Below are positions 9,326 through 20,530 of a stretch of DNA of 64,000 bases, one piece after another. Within the stretch, counting starts at the first letter, position 1; every line of letters starts with the position of its first letter. A model generated the notes under the pieces. The model ran no database searches, was not told the DNA's origin, and was given only the letters and a program-made list of their open reading frames with translations. Origin of the DNA: Sepiola atlantica. Its lineage: Eukaryota > Mollusca > Cephalopoda > Sepiida > Sepiolidae. The stretch is from assembly GCA_963556195.1 (NCBI GenBank), contig OY744532.1, positions 79,507,234 through 79,571,233 on the forward strand, read 5' to 3'. Position numbers and translations under genes: made by a program.

Positions 9326-9370
9326 ATTTCTGATATTTCTGATATTTCTGATATTTCTGATATTTCTCAT
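9326..9370. repeat. 9-bp minisatellite
   Basis: About five tandem copies of TTTCTGATA. Confidence 0.9.
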
Positions 9371-9926
9371 ATTCTGAATCTCAGACTTAAATAATATTTA
9401 AATGGAAAAAAAGGCATTTTGTAGAAATTCAATATTTATTCTGTCAACTTGAACGATCCAACGAAATTGTTTTCATTATTTATTGTTTTTGGGCTAGAAC
9501 GAAATCCAATTTGAAAACAAATCATTAAATGTTAATCTAATTCCTAAAAAAAGGTTAGGAATAGTAACATAGCCTTTCATTGATAAAATCAAAATCATCC
9601 CAAATTACAATCGATCGGATACGAATTCATATAATGTGATTAGCAAACATATATAGTGTTTTGTGTTTTGTGTTTTTCTTTTCAATTGATTTTTTACGTT
9701 TTCGAAGTGAAGTTGTTTTTTTTTATTGATTTTCTCTTCCGGTGAATACGGAATAATCCGTCTTGAAAACTTATGATAACCGATGATGATTATAGAATCC
9801 GTGGATCAGTCTCAAATCAGTTGGATCCGACGTGTTCATTTATACACGTATACTGTTGCCAAAAAATAATACCCCGAGGTCCCCTTAGACCAAGTCGCAA
9901 ATAAGTGAATGTTATTTTAATAGTTT

Positions 9927-9930
<4 letters not shown>
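9371..9930. other. No recognised feature
   Basis: AT-rich DNA without identifiable coding or repeat structure. Confidence 0.4.

Positions 9931-9989
<59 letters not shown>
9931..9989. repeat. (TA)n microsatellite
   Basis: About 58 bp of TA. Confidence 0.97.
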
Positions 9990-9990
<1 letters not shown>

Positions 9991-10164
9991 ACTTTTGGTG
10001 CATACAATTTTTTTTATTAAACATTTGCGGACATTATCAGTTCTAATGTGATATTAGTCGATTTCTTAGAATAAATGCAGTGATGAAAATTAAGTAAAAC
10101 GTTATCTCAAGAAAGTTAAATGCAGGTGGAGTCGCATAACACATTTAGATATACTTGTGCATGT

Positions 10165-10480
10165 ATGTGTGTGTTTTTATGATGAGGCGAAAAACACTCA
10201 GACAAGCGGTCAGGCCATATGAAGATCTACTGACCAATGTAAAGAAGACGACATTGTAGTGGTATGATCATGTAACACGATCATCAGGCGTGAATAACTG
10301 TAGATGAAAGGAGAAGTAGGGACAGGCAAGGAAATATGTGGGAGGACAGCATACGAGAGTACACATTGCTGAATAACACGTCAAAGAAGGCAGTAAATCG
10401 AGATGGCTGGAGAAAACTAGCTGCCAGGTTATCCTTGTGCCCCAACAGTCATGCAGGTCCTAAGAACAATGAGATAAGGG

Positions 10481-10482
<2 letters not shown>
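10165..10482 (+). pseudogene. Non-LTR retrotransposon ORF2 C-terminal tail
   Basis: Blocks RRKTLRQAVRPYEDLLTNVK, WYDHVTRSS, then in another frame MWEDSIREYTLLNNTSKKAV and NRDGWRKLAARL match the C-terminal tail common to many LINE polyproteins (pattern LKWYGHV.RS, then W.D.I.EWTG, then R..WR.L). There is one frame change and a stop in the middle. It is truncated upstream and ends at a TA tract. Confidence 0.8.

Positions 10483-10544
<62 letters not shown>
10483..10544. repeat. (TA)n microsatellite at LINE 3' end
   Basis: About 62 bp of TA immediately after the LINE tail. Confidence 0.97.
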
Positions 10545-10546
<2 letters not shown>

Positions 10547-11036
10547 CAGAGGAAACATTTTTTTAATCAATGAAACGGGCGTGTGAGAAAAAAAGAAAGT
10601 TGCAAACATTTTCCTTAATACCTTATCGTCTGACCCTCTAAGAGGAAACGTCAGAATAATAAATTAAAAACTAAGAAAATCGAATGAGATATGAGAAGAA
10701 AAAATTGTTTCAGTTGGAGAAAACGATTGAGAGAAAAAAAAAGAAAGGTAACTCTCTCAACGTTATGGTGGCTTTGAATCATTAAAGATCTCCAACTGAT
10801 GCTTCAAAATCTTTTGTCTACACAGGCAATTTTTCCCCTCATATCTCATTCTTCACTGACCGATGACAGAAAAGATGAAGTGTAGTGTCAGCACGCTTTG
10901 TTCCTAACAAAAGGTTGTTGTCATTCTTACGATTCTTACTTTTAATTCTGATTAGAAAACGGCTTAATTCGAAACTTTAATGTCGTAAACAACTCTGAAA
11001 TTTATCCTACGATTTTGTTGTACGCGAAATTTACTT
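10545..11036. other. No recognised feature
   Basis: AT-rich with purine-rich stretches; nothing identified. Confidence 0.4.

Positions 11037-11086
<50 letters not shown>
11037..11086. repeat. (CA)n(TA)n microsatellite
   Basis: CA then TA over about 50 bp. Confidence 0.95.
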
Positions 11087-11275
11087 TACTAATGAACATT
11101 CCTGTCCCCGCTCTAAAATCCGAAAACTTCTCGTAGACAATACTAAAATCCTAGAACATAATACTAATACTCAAAAACTCCACATACTAGAAGCTTTACT
11201 CATTAAAACTAAAAAACCTGCTATTAACAAGATTAATTTTAACACTAGCACTAATATACTTAAATGCTTATAATA
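11087..11275 (+). pseudogene. PLE endonuclease C-terminus fragment
   Basis: Plus strand frame reads TNEHSCPRSKIRKLLVDNTK, then ILEALLIKTKKPAINKINFN, then TNILKCL and a stop. A related segment lies at 18715-18862 (DLRKLLVYNTKLIHSE, ending TLKCL). In both cases a hammerhead-type core follows within about 80-160 bp. The pattern (bulky residues, ILEALLIK..KP.IN) resembles the end of PLE GIY-YIG domains, but the catalytic part is missing. The assignment is supported mainly by the downstream ribozyme and the second copy. Confidence 0.55.
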
Positions 11276-11352
11276 CCTAATAAACATAGTTAAATTTTCC
11301 TGCCATAATTAATTATAAATCTCACTCCAGATCTTTACCTGTTTGTCATTAT

Positions 11353-11394
11353 TCCACTGACGATGGACCCAGACGGGTCAGAAAGTACTCTGGA
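11353..11394 (+). ncRNA. Hammerhead ribozyme, complete core
   Basis: Plus strand: stem I TCCA, CTGACGA, stem II TGGACCC with GGGTCA (one bulged G) around AGAC, GAAA, stem III AGTACT palindrome, cleavage UC, stem I TGGA. All conserved core positions match (position 7 may be C). It lies about 80 bp after the PLE-like stop codon, the position expected for a PLE terminal repeat. One of the best-preserved ribozymes here. Confidence 0.82.
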
Positions 11395-11549
11395 CCAACA
11401 TGTACACTATGGCAGTTTCATCAGCCAATTTCCTTCCGAGATTAAGATTTTAATCCGGAAAAATGAAGGGATCAACACTAAAATAGCCAGACAAAAATTG
11501 TCGGTTATTTTTAATAATACGTGTCTTAAAGAAAAAATGCTGCCTCGAT

Positions 11550-11550
<1 letters not shown>

Positions 11551-11618
<68 letters not shown>
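11551..11618. repeat. (CA)n(TA)n microsatellite
   Basis: Short CA lead-in then about 60 bp of TA. Confidence 0.97.
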
Positions 11619-11620
<2 letters not shown>

Positions 11621-11699
11621 TCACCATGTTTGTGCAGAGAAAGGTTTTAAACATGGAATTGAATAATAGACATCTGGTGTTTTCTTCTCATTTGATGTA

Positions 11700-11900
11700 G
11701 TCTTGTATGCAGATGTATGGCTGTGTCTGTGTGTGCATGTGTGTGTTTATGTGTACACGCGTTTGTCTACTTAGGTTTTTACGCACACATGAAACTATCT
11801 TATACGACTATAGACTATATATAAATACGTGTGTGTGTGTATGTATGTGTGTATATATTGTTGTCTGTGTGTACGTGTTTGTTCTTTCTGATAAGAGTGT
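11700..11900. repeat. GT-rich degenerate simple sequence
   Basis: Scattered TGTG and TGTGTA runs over about 200 bp, probably an old decayed microsatellite. Confidence 0.8.
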
Positions 11901-12325
11901 AGGCTGTTTTGCGTACATGTCTGGGAGCTGCCTGCTTGTTGGATGTTAATGTAGTCTGTTTAATTATGACTGCTCCCATCCTATCGAAATTAAAGAAATA
12001 AAAGAAATAGTAAAAGAAATTAACGATTGGTTTTACAATTTAAATCTTTTCTCTTAATGTATGATGTAACCTTAGTTGAACGTAACCTCTTCAAAAATCA
12101 CCCTTTTATTTTCATTGATGCACAGCTTAAACATTAGTTTGGTGATTTTCAGCTGATTCCAAACTAGAACTATAATAGATATGCAAATATCTATAGCAAA
12201 TAATGTATTTGATGATTAAAAAGTTTTTACGAAATAATACAGAGACCATTTTAAAACAGAAAAACAATTCAAATGATTACATCTTGTGTACATTAAATAC
12301 ACAGAAGTATCTCTTCTTCTCTCTC

Positions 12326-12378
12326 TCTATATATATATACACACACACACATATATATATATATCTATATATATATAT

Positions 12379-12430
<52 letters not shown>

Positions 12431-12432
12431 TG
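12326..12432. repeat. Compound (TA)n/(CA)n/(TG)n microsatellite
   Basis: TA and CA blocks ending in a clean (TG)n run. Confidence 0.95.
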
Positions 12433-12574
12433 TGGCGTTTTGGTGTAAAATAATTACTAAAATAAAACAAAAAAACGATAAAGATAGAAGATATATGTGT
12501 GAAAGTTTGGCGTACAAATTTGAGAAGTACCCATCCCTGCTCCCTCTCTATTAGAATCTACAGAATTATATACA

Positions 12575-12580
<6 letters not shown>

Positions 12581-12649
<69 letters not shown>
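12581..12649. repeat. (TA)n microsatellite
   Basis: About 68 bp of TA at the 5' side of a family D unit. Confidence 0.97.
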
Positions 12650-12653
<4 letters not shown>

Positions 12654-12785
12654 CGCTTGCTGGCGGATTCTGTACTGGTTTCATGCCCTCAACCATCTGG
12701 AATTGTTATTTACTACACTGATAATAACAAACGCATGAAACACCGGTGTCTGTAGGTTAAATAATTAAATATGTATTTATATAAA
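12650..12785 (+). mobile_element. Hammerhead repeat, family D copy 1
   Basis: Shares with 12970-13112 the blocks GATTCTGTACT, a B-box-like TGGTTTCATGCC region, CTACACTGAT, GAAAC and GTCTGTAG, then TTAAATAATTAAATATG. The B-box-like motif sits about 30 nt upstream of the ribozyme core, as in families A and B. No convincing A-box was found. Confidence 0.5.
12713..12755 (+). ncRNA. Hammerhead relic, G8 changed to A (family D)
   Basis: Plus strand: CTACA, CTGATAA, stem II region, GAAA, CACCGGTG palindrome (stem III), TC, TGTAG. Stem I CTACA with TGTAG is perfect. The core G-to-A change should inactivate it; the sister copy has an intact CTGATGA. Confidence 0.62.
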
Positions 12786-12969
12786 TATTTATATAATCTA
12801 CTTTAAGAAATTAAAGTTGAGCCATATTCGTGGAGTTAAAATATACTGTCGCCTAGCTATTGGCAAGATTACGAAATCGTTCGTAGAACTCTCTTGACTG
12901 TTACTCTCTTTTGCCAGCTTACTAAAAGTTTAAACTTACTTTTTCTTCTATACGTGAAAATTACCTGTA

Positions 12970-13275
<306 letters not shown>

Positions 13276-13459
13276 ACCAGTAATTAATAATCTACTGTCT
13301 CCACCAGACAATATCTAAACTTCAATAACCGCAATTTTACAGTATGAAACATCGAACTGCACGCTCTATACAATACACGCCACACACAATTTATATTACT
13401 TCTTCTTTAGTGTGAATCAGATGATTCTGGTGTAGGCATTAGTTCCCCGATGTTTTATT

Positions 13460-13640
13460 TAGTTAGAAATCTTTCTAGAAAGACATCGGGTACTTACGGG
13501 AAGGACCACGAGAAGGTTGCCAACAGTGAAAGTAGTACTGTGGAACCGACTGGATTCGAACATGGAACACCCAGATCTTCAGTCTGTGTCTATATCCACT
13601 TAACCACCGTGATTAGCCTAAAATACTTTAATAACATACT
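13460..13640 (-). mobile_element. tRNA-Phe-like SINE
   Basis: Minus strand: A-box TGGTTAAGTGG, anticodon arm GACTGAAGATC with GAA in the anticodon position, and B-box GTTCGAATCC. These are the landmarks of a tRNA-Phe-related Pol III promoter. Downstream is a body with GTTGGCAACC, CTCGTGGTCC and TCCCGT that is also found in the SINE at 35.4 kb. Non-coding; mobilised in trans by a LINE. Confidence 0.7.
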
Positions 13641-13839
13641 CTCCACTCAAGGTAATACAAAAGAGAGAATAATAGGCAACACCAAAACGGTTCTATATCA
13701 CAATTCGAGGCCGCTCTGAAATTATAAAAAATTAGTGGTATTTCCAATATCAGAGAAGTGTTAAAATGTTTCGAAAATTTTTGAAGGCATCTTGTCTGAG
13801 TATAGTTACATACAGAGAGTGAAAGTGACCAATGCATAC

Positions 13840-14130
13840 CGTGTAGTTGTTTAGAAAGCTTGAAACGGTTAAACGTATCGAAGTACAACACATTAAATGT
13901 ATTGGAAAAAGATGGAAAACTGCAATGATCTATGTAAAAGGACAGTGAGAAGATGTGTGCATCTATGTAGTCTTTAATGTTTGGTATTATCGATAGCGTC
14001 ACTAGTTTTCTTAGGCTTCTGCACGAAACAGAACAACGGACAAGGAAATAGCGCATCACTTCTAATGAGACGAAAGCTACTATTGTGCAGCTTTTGCTTG
14101 GTTCTGTGGATACCACGTATTGGCCGTGAA
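13840..14130 (-). repeat. Interspersed repeat shared with 43.86-44.11 kb
   Basis: On the minus strand, blocks such as ATAGTAGCTTTCGTCTCATT and ACTGTCCTTTT match the plus strand at 43855-44110, in the same order and with similar spacing. A 162-codon frame runs through it, but the other copy does not preserve that frame, so I treat it as a repeat, not a gene. Confidence 0.55.
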
Positions 14131-15094
14131 ATGTATATTTAAATTCTGGTAGATAATATTTTACGCCATAATCGAATCCCTACTCACCTTCTGCTGTTTA
14201 AGTGACGAGTAATTATACAAAGATCAACGGCTATAATGCACTCAGCGTTGCCGTGAACTGTTTGACCGTCTGCAGGCTGACATCTGCTTCTGACAGCGTC
14301 TTCCACAGTGCAACCACCCGGACAGAAAAAGACGCATCTCGACGATTACGCTGAAATCGTCACAGTGATACCTTCTCTGAATTTCCGCGAAGTCCTCTAT
14401 GCGGAGCTGGTATAAAGAAGCGGTCACGAGGCACATAGTAAATACCGCGGATTATTTTAAAGATGAAGATGAGGTTACCACGTAGTCGCCTGATCCAGCG
14501 AAGACAGATCTAAATATGAATAGAAGAATACCAGTAGCCAGTAACCGATGGTGAGACTAAAACATTCTGTTTTTCTTATAATATATTGTATGCAATGAAA
14601 AGAGTGACCATCGTCCCGCTGGATAGGAGCTGAGATGCTAGATAGCTAGCATCACTAAAGATGGGAAATAAAAAACGTTCACAGGCTAATATATATTAAT
14701 CCACTTAGCATATGAACACATTATAATAACACACAACACAATGAAGGAAAAGATATAATAGGGTTTTAAGTATGAAATATTCACTGTAATTCGTCCGAGA
14801 AAAAACATGGCCAAGATGCCTCGAACATTGCTTGAAATTTGCAGGGTATCGTAATTTTCGGAGGTCAATTCTTAGCACATGCGATAAGTAGATGAAATAC
14901 ATCAATTGTCATGGAGTATGGAAAATTTAATGCAAAAAGTGTACCCTCAGGTTTTCTGTTGGGAGTTGGATTCGGAATTCGAACTTTAACACAAGACACC
15001 AGATGCAAAATGATTGTTATCTTGTGATAACAACATCGAAAATTTTAAATGATAAAATATCATATGTTCTTTTTTCAAATTCTAAACATGAACG
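14131..15094. other. No recognised feature
   Basis: 14180-14460 is G+C-richer than its surroundings and could be an old repeat fragment. Nothing else identified. Confidence 0.4.
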
Positions 15095-17563
15095 CGAAAA
15101 TATAAACAATTATTTTATTTTTAGTAATAGGCTAATTCAATATGTATTTTTGCAATGCACGTCTTCTACAATTTATTTATTTGAATAAATATATTTCATA
15201 CGTTTTATATTAAAAATACATCAGCAATTATTTATTTTTAGTAATAGGCTGATTCAATATGTATTTTTCCTATGCACGTCTTCTATAATTTATTTATTTG
15301 AATAAATATATTTCATACGTTTCATATTAAAAATACATTGGAAATTATTTATTTTTAGTAATAGGCTAATTCAATATGTATTTTTCCAATGCCCGTCTTC
15401 TACAATTTATTTATTTGAATAAATATATTTCATACGTTTTATATTAAAAATACATCAGCAATTATTTATTTTTAGTAATAGGCTAATTCAATATGTATTT
15501 TTCCAATGCCCGTCTTCTACAATTTATTTATTTGAATAAATATATTTCATACGTTTTATATTAAAAATACATCAGCAATTATTTATTTTTAGTAATAGGC
15601 TAATTCAATATGTATTTTTCCAATGCCCGTCTTCTACAATTTATTTATTTGAATAAATATATTTCATACGTTTTATATTAAAAATACATCAGCAATTATT
15701 TATTTTTAGTAATAGGCTAATTCAATATGTATTTTTCCAATGCCCGTCTTCTACAATTTATTTATTTGAATAAATATATTTCATACGTTTTATATTAAAA
15801 ATACATCAGCAATTATTTATTTTTAGTAATAGGCGAATTCAATATGTATTTTCCCAATGCACGTCTTCTACAATTTATTTATTTGAATAAATATATTTCA
15901 TACGTTTTATATTAAAAATACATCAGCAGTTATTTATTTTTAGTAATAGGCGAATTCAATATGTATTTTTCCAATGCACGTCTACTACAATTTATTTATT
16001 TCGAATAAATATGTTTCATACGTTTTATATTAAAAATACATCAGCAATTATTTATTTTTAGTAATAGGCTAATTCAATATGTATTTTCCAATGCACGTCT
16101 TCTACAATTTATTTATTTGAATAAATATATTTCATACATTTTATATTAAAAATACATCAGCAATTATTTATTTTTAGTAATAGGCTAATTCAATATGTAT
16201 TTTACCAATGCCCGTCTTCTACAATTTATTTATTTGAATAAATATATTTCATACATTTTATATTAAAAATACATCAGCAATTATTTATTTTTAGTAATAG
16301 GCTAATTCAATATGTATTTTACCAATGCCCGTCTTCTACAATTTATTTATTTGAATAAATATATTTCATACATTTTATATTAAAAATACATCAGCAATTA
16401 TTTATTTTTAGTAATAGGCTAATTCAATATGTATTTTCCAATGCACGTCTTCTACAATTTATTTATTTGAATAAATATATTTCATACATTTTATATTAAA
16501 AATACATCAGCAATTATTTATTTTTAGTAATAGGCTAATTCAATATGTATTTTACCAATGCCCGTCTTCTACAATTTATTTATTTGAATAAATATATTTC
16601 ATACATTTTATATTAAAAATACATCAGCAATTATTTATTTTTAGTAATAGGCTAATTCAATATGTATTTTACCAATGCCCGTCTTCTACAATTTATTTAT
16701 TTGAATAAATATATTTCATACATTTTATATTAAAAATACATCAGCAATTATTTATTTTTAGTAATAGGCTAATTCAATATGTATTTTCCAATGCACGTCT
16801 TCTACAATTTATTTATTTGAATAAATATATTTCATACATTTTATATTAAAAATACATCAGCAATTATTTATTTTTAGTAATAGGCTAATTCAATATGTAT
16901 TTTCCAATGCACGTCTACTACAATTTATTTATTTGAATAAATATATTTCATACATTTTATATTAAAAATACATCAGCAATTATTTATTTTTAGTAATAGG
17001 CTAATTCAATATGTATTTTCCAATGCACGTCTACTACAATTTATTTATTTGAATAAATATATTTCATACATTTTATATTAAAAATACATCAGCAATTATT
17101 TATTTTTAGTAATAGGCTAATTCAATATGTATTTTCCAATGCACGTCTACTACAATTTATTTATTTCGAATAAATATATTTCATACATTTTATATTAAAA
17201 ATACATCAGCAATTATTTTATTTTTAGTAATAGGCTAATTCAATATGTATTTTCCAATGCACGTCTACTACAATTTATTTATTTCGAATAAATATGTTTC
17301 ATACGTTTTATATTAAAAATACATCAGCAATTATTTATGTTTAGTAATAGGCTAATTCAATATGTATTTTCCAATGCACGTCTTCTACAATTTATTTATT
17401 TGAATAAATATATTTCATACATTTTATATTAAAAATACATCAGCAATTATTTATTTTTAGTAATAGGCTAATTCAATATGTATTTTACCAATGCACGTCT
17501 TCTACAATTTATTTATTTGAATAAATATATTTTATACGTTTTATATTAAAAATACATCAGCAA
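15095..17563. repeat. 116/117-bp satellite array, about 21 copies
   Basis: The monomer includes AGTAATAGGCTAATTCAATA, an AATGCACGTCTTCTACAA-type block, a small palindrome around TTATTTGAATAAAT, and TATTAAAAATACATCAGC. The first copies have period 117 (for example the ACAT positions 15218, 15335, 15452) and later ones 116. Copies are very similar, which suggests recent amplification. Variant positions (TTACCAATGCCCG versus TTCCAATGCACG, CTTCTAC versus CTACTAC) come in ordered blocks. Confidence 0.97.
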
Positions 17564-17773
17564 TATGTACTTTTAAACTTAACAGATTTACCAATAGTTT
17601 CTTTGTGTCTAGTTTAAGTTTTGTTATATTAAAATGGTGTTGCTGTATTGTGTTGCTTATTTTTAGTGATGAGAGCTGGCGTCTATTAACTAGATGGTGG
17701 AAGCTTTGATTCCTGGGATGGGTGCTAGTCTTAAGAGTTGTTATACAACGAAACTGTATTCTGTTGATGACTG

Positions 17774-17775
<2 letters not shown>

Positions 17776-17830
<55 letters not shown>
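17776..17830. repeat. (TA)n microsatellite
   Basis: About 55 bp of TA. Confidence 0.97.
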
Positions 17831-17833
<3 letters not shown>

Positions 17834-18460
17834 AGGTTTATACAATAGCTGTTGTTTATACAGTAGCCTTTATCAGACTCTGGGCTCAATCATCGTTTCG
17901 ATAACAATATCCCAGATCAACTTAGCCATATTCTCTAGGATATTCCCACACAATCATGCATTGCTGTCACTCTGTGGAATTACCATATCCACGTTGATAC
18001 TTTTTTGAGCCTTATCCTGGGACTATTTATGTATTTCCTCTTCTGATGGAGAAAGCCCATGATTAGTCAAAAGTGCAGAAGTTAAATTATGATCTGACCT
18101 TGATAAGAAATACATTGGTTATTCAGCCATTTACGACACATTTTCCCGTAGATCATTATATTTTTCCAACCTGCACGGATATGACTAGTGGTAATTCACC
18201 TGAAACGGTACCGTTGACTCAATAATCAAAACATTTTTAACTTAGCGGACTTTATGAAAATATCTGGAAACTAAGCCGTTAACTTTATTTTAGTTTGAAA
18301 CACAAGCTAGTGTTCTAAATAGGACACTGTGTTCCAGCGGCCATGGTATGAATCAACAAGAAAACTTTCGATATAATCCCATAAGAAGTGATATTTAGAT
18401 GACAGCGAATGTACCAAATATCTTACAAAATTAGCAGTCTTCTAAACAAAGTAAGGGTTA
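17831..18460. other. No recognised feature
   Basis: AT-rich DNA, nothing identified. Confidence 0.4.
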
Positions 18461-18464
18461 GGTG

Positions 18465-18700
18465 TAGACTGGAATTAACAGCTGAAAGGCAATACCTGAC
18501 TGGCATTTTCCAGAAACACCTACCATAACTATTCCTTATCATATATATGATGTCTCTAAACAACATTCTCAAAAAGTGTAACGTCGGATACAAGTTCACA
18601 GACGAAATAATAGTTGCAACACGTATTTCGACGACATGAAATTATTTGCAAAAAATAAACATATGTACTACTAGAAATGAAATATGAAAACTCGAGACAA
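18465..18700 (+). pseudogene. LINE reverse-transcriptase fragment with YFDD
   Basis: Frames read MSLNNILKKCNVGYKFTDEI and, shifted, YFDDMKLFAKNKH. This is the RT catalytic motif C (YxDD) with the KLFAKN context typical of one LINE group. It fits the protein family whose more C-terminal part appears at 50620-51200. Frameshifts are present. It is a short relic and passes directly into PLE-like sequence. Confidence 0.65.
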
Positions 18701-18714
18701 CAGATGCCCTCCTT

Positions 18715-18862
18715 CTGATTTAAGAAAGCTTCTAGTTTATAACACTAAACTTATACATTCAGAAACCAATTTAAGAAAAAATACTGGAAGCTATCTACAT
18801 AAAAACACAACAACCTAAAATTAAAAACATCACATATGAAACCAGTGGTAAAACTTTAAAAT
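18715..18862 (+). pseudogene. PLE endonuclease C-terminus fragment, copy 2
   Basis: Frame DLRKLLVYNTKLIHSETNLR, then after a frame change ILEAIYIKTQQPKIKNITYE and TLKCL, aligned with 11087-11275 through RKLLV.NTK, LEA..IKT..P.I and LKCL. It is followed by a hammerhead-like core at 19026-19070. Confidence 0.55.
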
Positions 18863-19025
18863 GTTTAACGTAATGCGATTTTGTTCTGTGATGCCACCCA
18901 GCGTTGCCGAATTTAAATTGTCAAGGACTTCCTGGAACAATGCGAAAAAAAACGTTGTCTGCGTGTTTCTCCGCCGTCTTTTAAATATTCTCTTCTTTCT
19001 CCAGCTTTTTTGTTCATTTGCTTTG

Positions 19026-19070
19026 ACACCTGATGATGATTCGACGACGAATCGAAATCGTTCGTGAAAC
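19026..19070 (+). ncRNA. Hammerhead-like core downstream of PLE fragment
   Basis: Plus strand: CAC, CTGATGA, stem II GATTCG with CGAATC around ACGA, GAAA, TCGT, TC, GTG. Core bases and stem II are intact and stem I is CAC/GTG. Stem III is degenerate. Confidence 0.5.
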
Positions 19071-19234
19071 CTGTGAAACCAATGGAACATTTATTTATTT
19101 TTTTCATTTTAATACAAAAAAGATCATCAGAAAAATTGAAAAAATTAAAAAGGTATAATTAAACAGAACAATTCTTTTATTTTTAACAATGTTTGCATAA
19201 ATGCGAAAATGATGCCTAAATACACACAACTTAA

Positions 19235-19236
<2 letters not shown>

Positions 19237-19290
<54 letters not shown>
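19237..19290. repeat. (TA)n microsatellite
   Basis: About 54 bp of TA, ending at the TG that may start an LTR. Confidence 0.95.
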
Positions 19291-19295
<5 letters not shown>

Positions 19296-19900
19296 ATTGA
19301 CACGTTCTCGACCCCTTCGTTGAATCGGAAGAACTCTCGCTGTTGATTCAATGGGTCGATATATCGTAGCTAGGTTCCGCGAATTTCAACTGCCCGGAAC
19401 TATTCGTACTGCTTGAACTAACCTTGTTTCTTCTCTCTCTTTTCTCGTCGTCTGCCGGCAGCCATTTGTCGCCTGCTTGTCGCTGTCGTGTGATACTATT
19501 CGTACCGCCTTTCTTTTCGCCTGCAACCATTTGTCGCGCTGTTATGGTTTCTTTGTCATCACCGTCACAGCCGTCGCCATTACTCTTTCTGCTTGTGTCG
19601 CTGCCGTATAAACCACTGGCACCACTACGAATCTTCTTCTCTCGGGCTGCTATCTTCGCGAGCTGAAAGTTAATCCTTCACTTCAATAAACTCACAAAGT
19701 CTCTTGCTGTTTTAATTAGAGCCATCTTTATTTAACTATTTTAATTAGCCGACCTGAACGAGTTCGCTGTGATCGAGAGATAGTTTACTCTAACTAAATT
19801 TCTAGTTATTTCGTAATTAACTTGAGAGGAAGGAATAGGAATGATCTACTAATTGGCTCTTAGATTTCCGTCATTCGGAATCTTTCTCGTAACCGCTACA
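19290..19900 (+). mobile_element. Candidate LTR of a retrotransposon
   Basis: A G+C-richer block starts TGTTGTATTGACACG and ends AACCGCTACA, giving the TG...CA ends of LTRs. It has an AATAAA at about 19686 after a pyrimidine-rich promoter-like part. Directly downstream is TATTTGGCGTTGTTGACTC, which resembles a leader with a tRNA primer-binding site (TGGCG). No gag or pol follows and no second LTR was found, so it may be a solo or truncated copy. Confidence 0.42.
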
Positions 19901-20177
19901 TATTTGGCGTTGTTGACTCTTTGCTCCCAAGTCAGTAACTAATTAACATCCCAATTCAATTTTCCCAAGCGGAACTCTCGCTACCAAATCTCGCGATCAA
20001 CACGCAGGTGTGATGTCAACTCTTTGACCTCCCGTAACCTTAAGATTACTCAACGTCACCGCGGTTGGCGTGGGAAAACACATCAACCGAATTGCACGGG
20101 ATGACTCCGCCACAAATCGCGTAAGCCAAACCCGTCTCCAATAGATGCGTCCAACTCTTACAGGGCCACTCTCTAAC

Positions 20178-20178
<1 letters not shown>
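19901..20178. other. Possible leader region of the candidate LTR element
   Basis: Moderately G+C-rich, no clear frame. A 60-codon minus-strand frame is probably chance. Confidence 0.3.
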
Positions 20179-20239
<61 letters not shown>

Positions 20240-20240
20240 G
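20179..20240. repeat. (TA)n microsatellite
   Basis: About 60 bp of TA with minor interruptions. Confidence 0.95.
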
Positions 20241-20369
20241 TCATATGTAGTAATAAAAGTTGTATAAGACTGCCAATTAATACAAAAATAGGTTTAAGGC
20301 TTCCAAAATTCATACTAGTATTATCTGGAGTGCATATGGTACTAAAAAACATTCAGTTCTCAGTTGTAG

Positions 20370-20530
20370 TCATCTGAAGGTTCAATCCTCGGTGCGGGCG
20401 ATACGAAGAATTGCAAATTACTGAAGACTTCTCCCAGTCATAGCTGACGGAACGAGAACATGCAACCCCGTGGATTAAATAAAGGGGGCGTTCAAAATTC
20501 CATCCAGATTACCGAGTTTGACAGAAAAAT
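20370..20530 (+). repeat. Interspersed repeat with B-box-like head, also at 59.8 kb
   Basis: Begins with B-box-like AAGGTTCAATCC. AAATTACTGAAGAC, CAGTCATAGCTGACGGAAC and GCGTTCAAAATTC are shared, with changes, with 59820-59945. At 59.8 kb a CR1-like coding relic follows directly, so the repeat may be part of that LINE or its SINE partner. Confidence 0.6.

Noticed and set aside
13628..14116. 162-codon minus-strand frame
   Set aside because: Lies in an interspersed repeat; the other copy at 43.9 kb does not preserve the frame and no domain is recognisable.
15003..17563. CRISPR-like array
   Set aside because: The repeats are contiguous without unique spacers; it is an ordinary satellite in a eukaryotic genome.
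19105..19145. CTGATGA ... GAAA on the minus strand
   Set aside because: The intervening bases form no stable stem II and the flanks are poly-A/T; likely chance.
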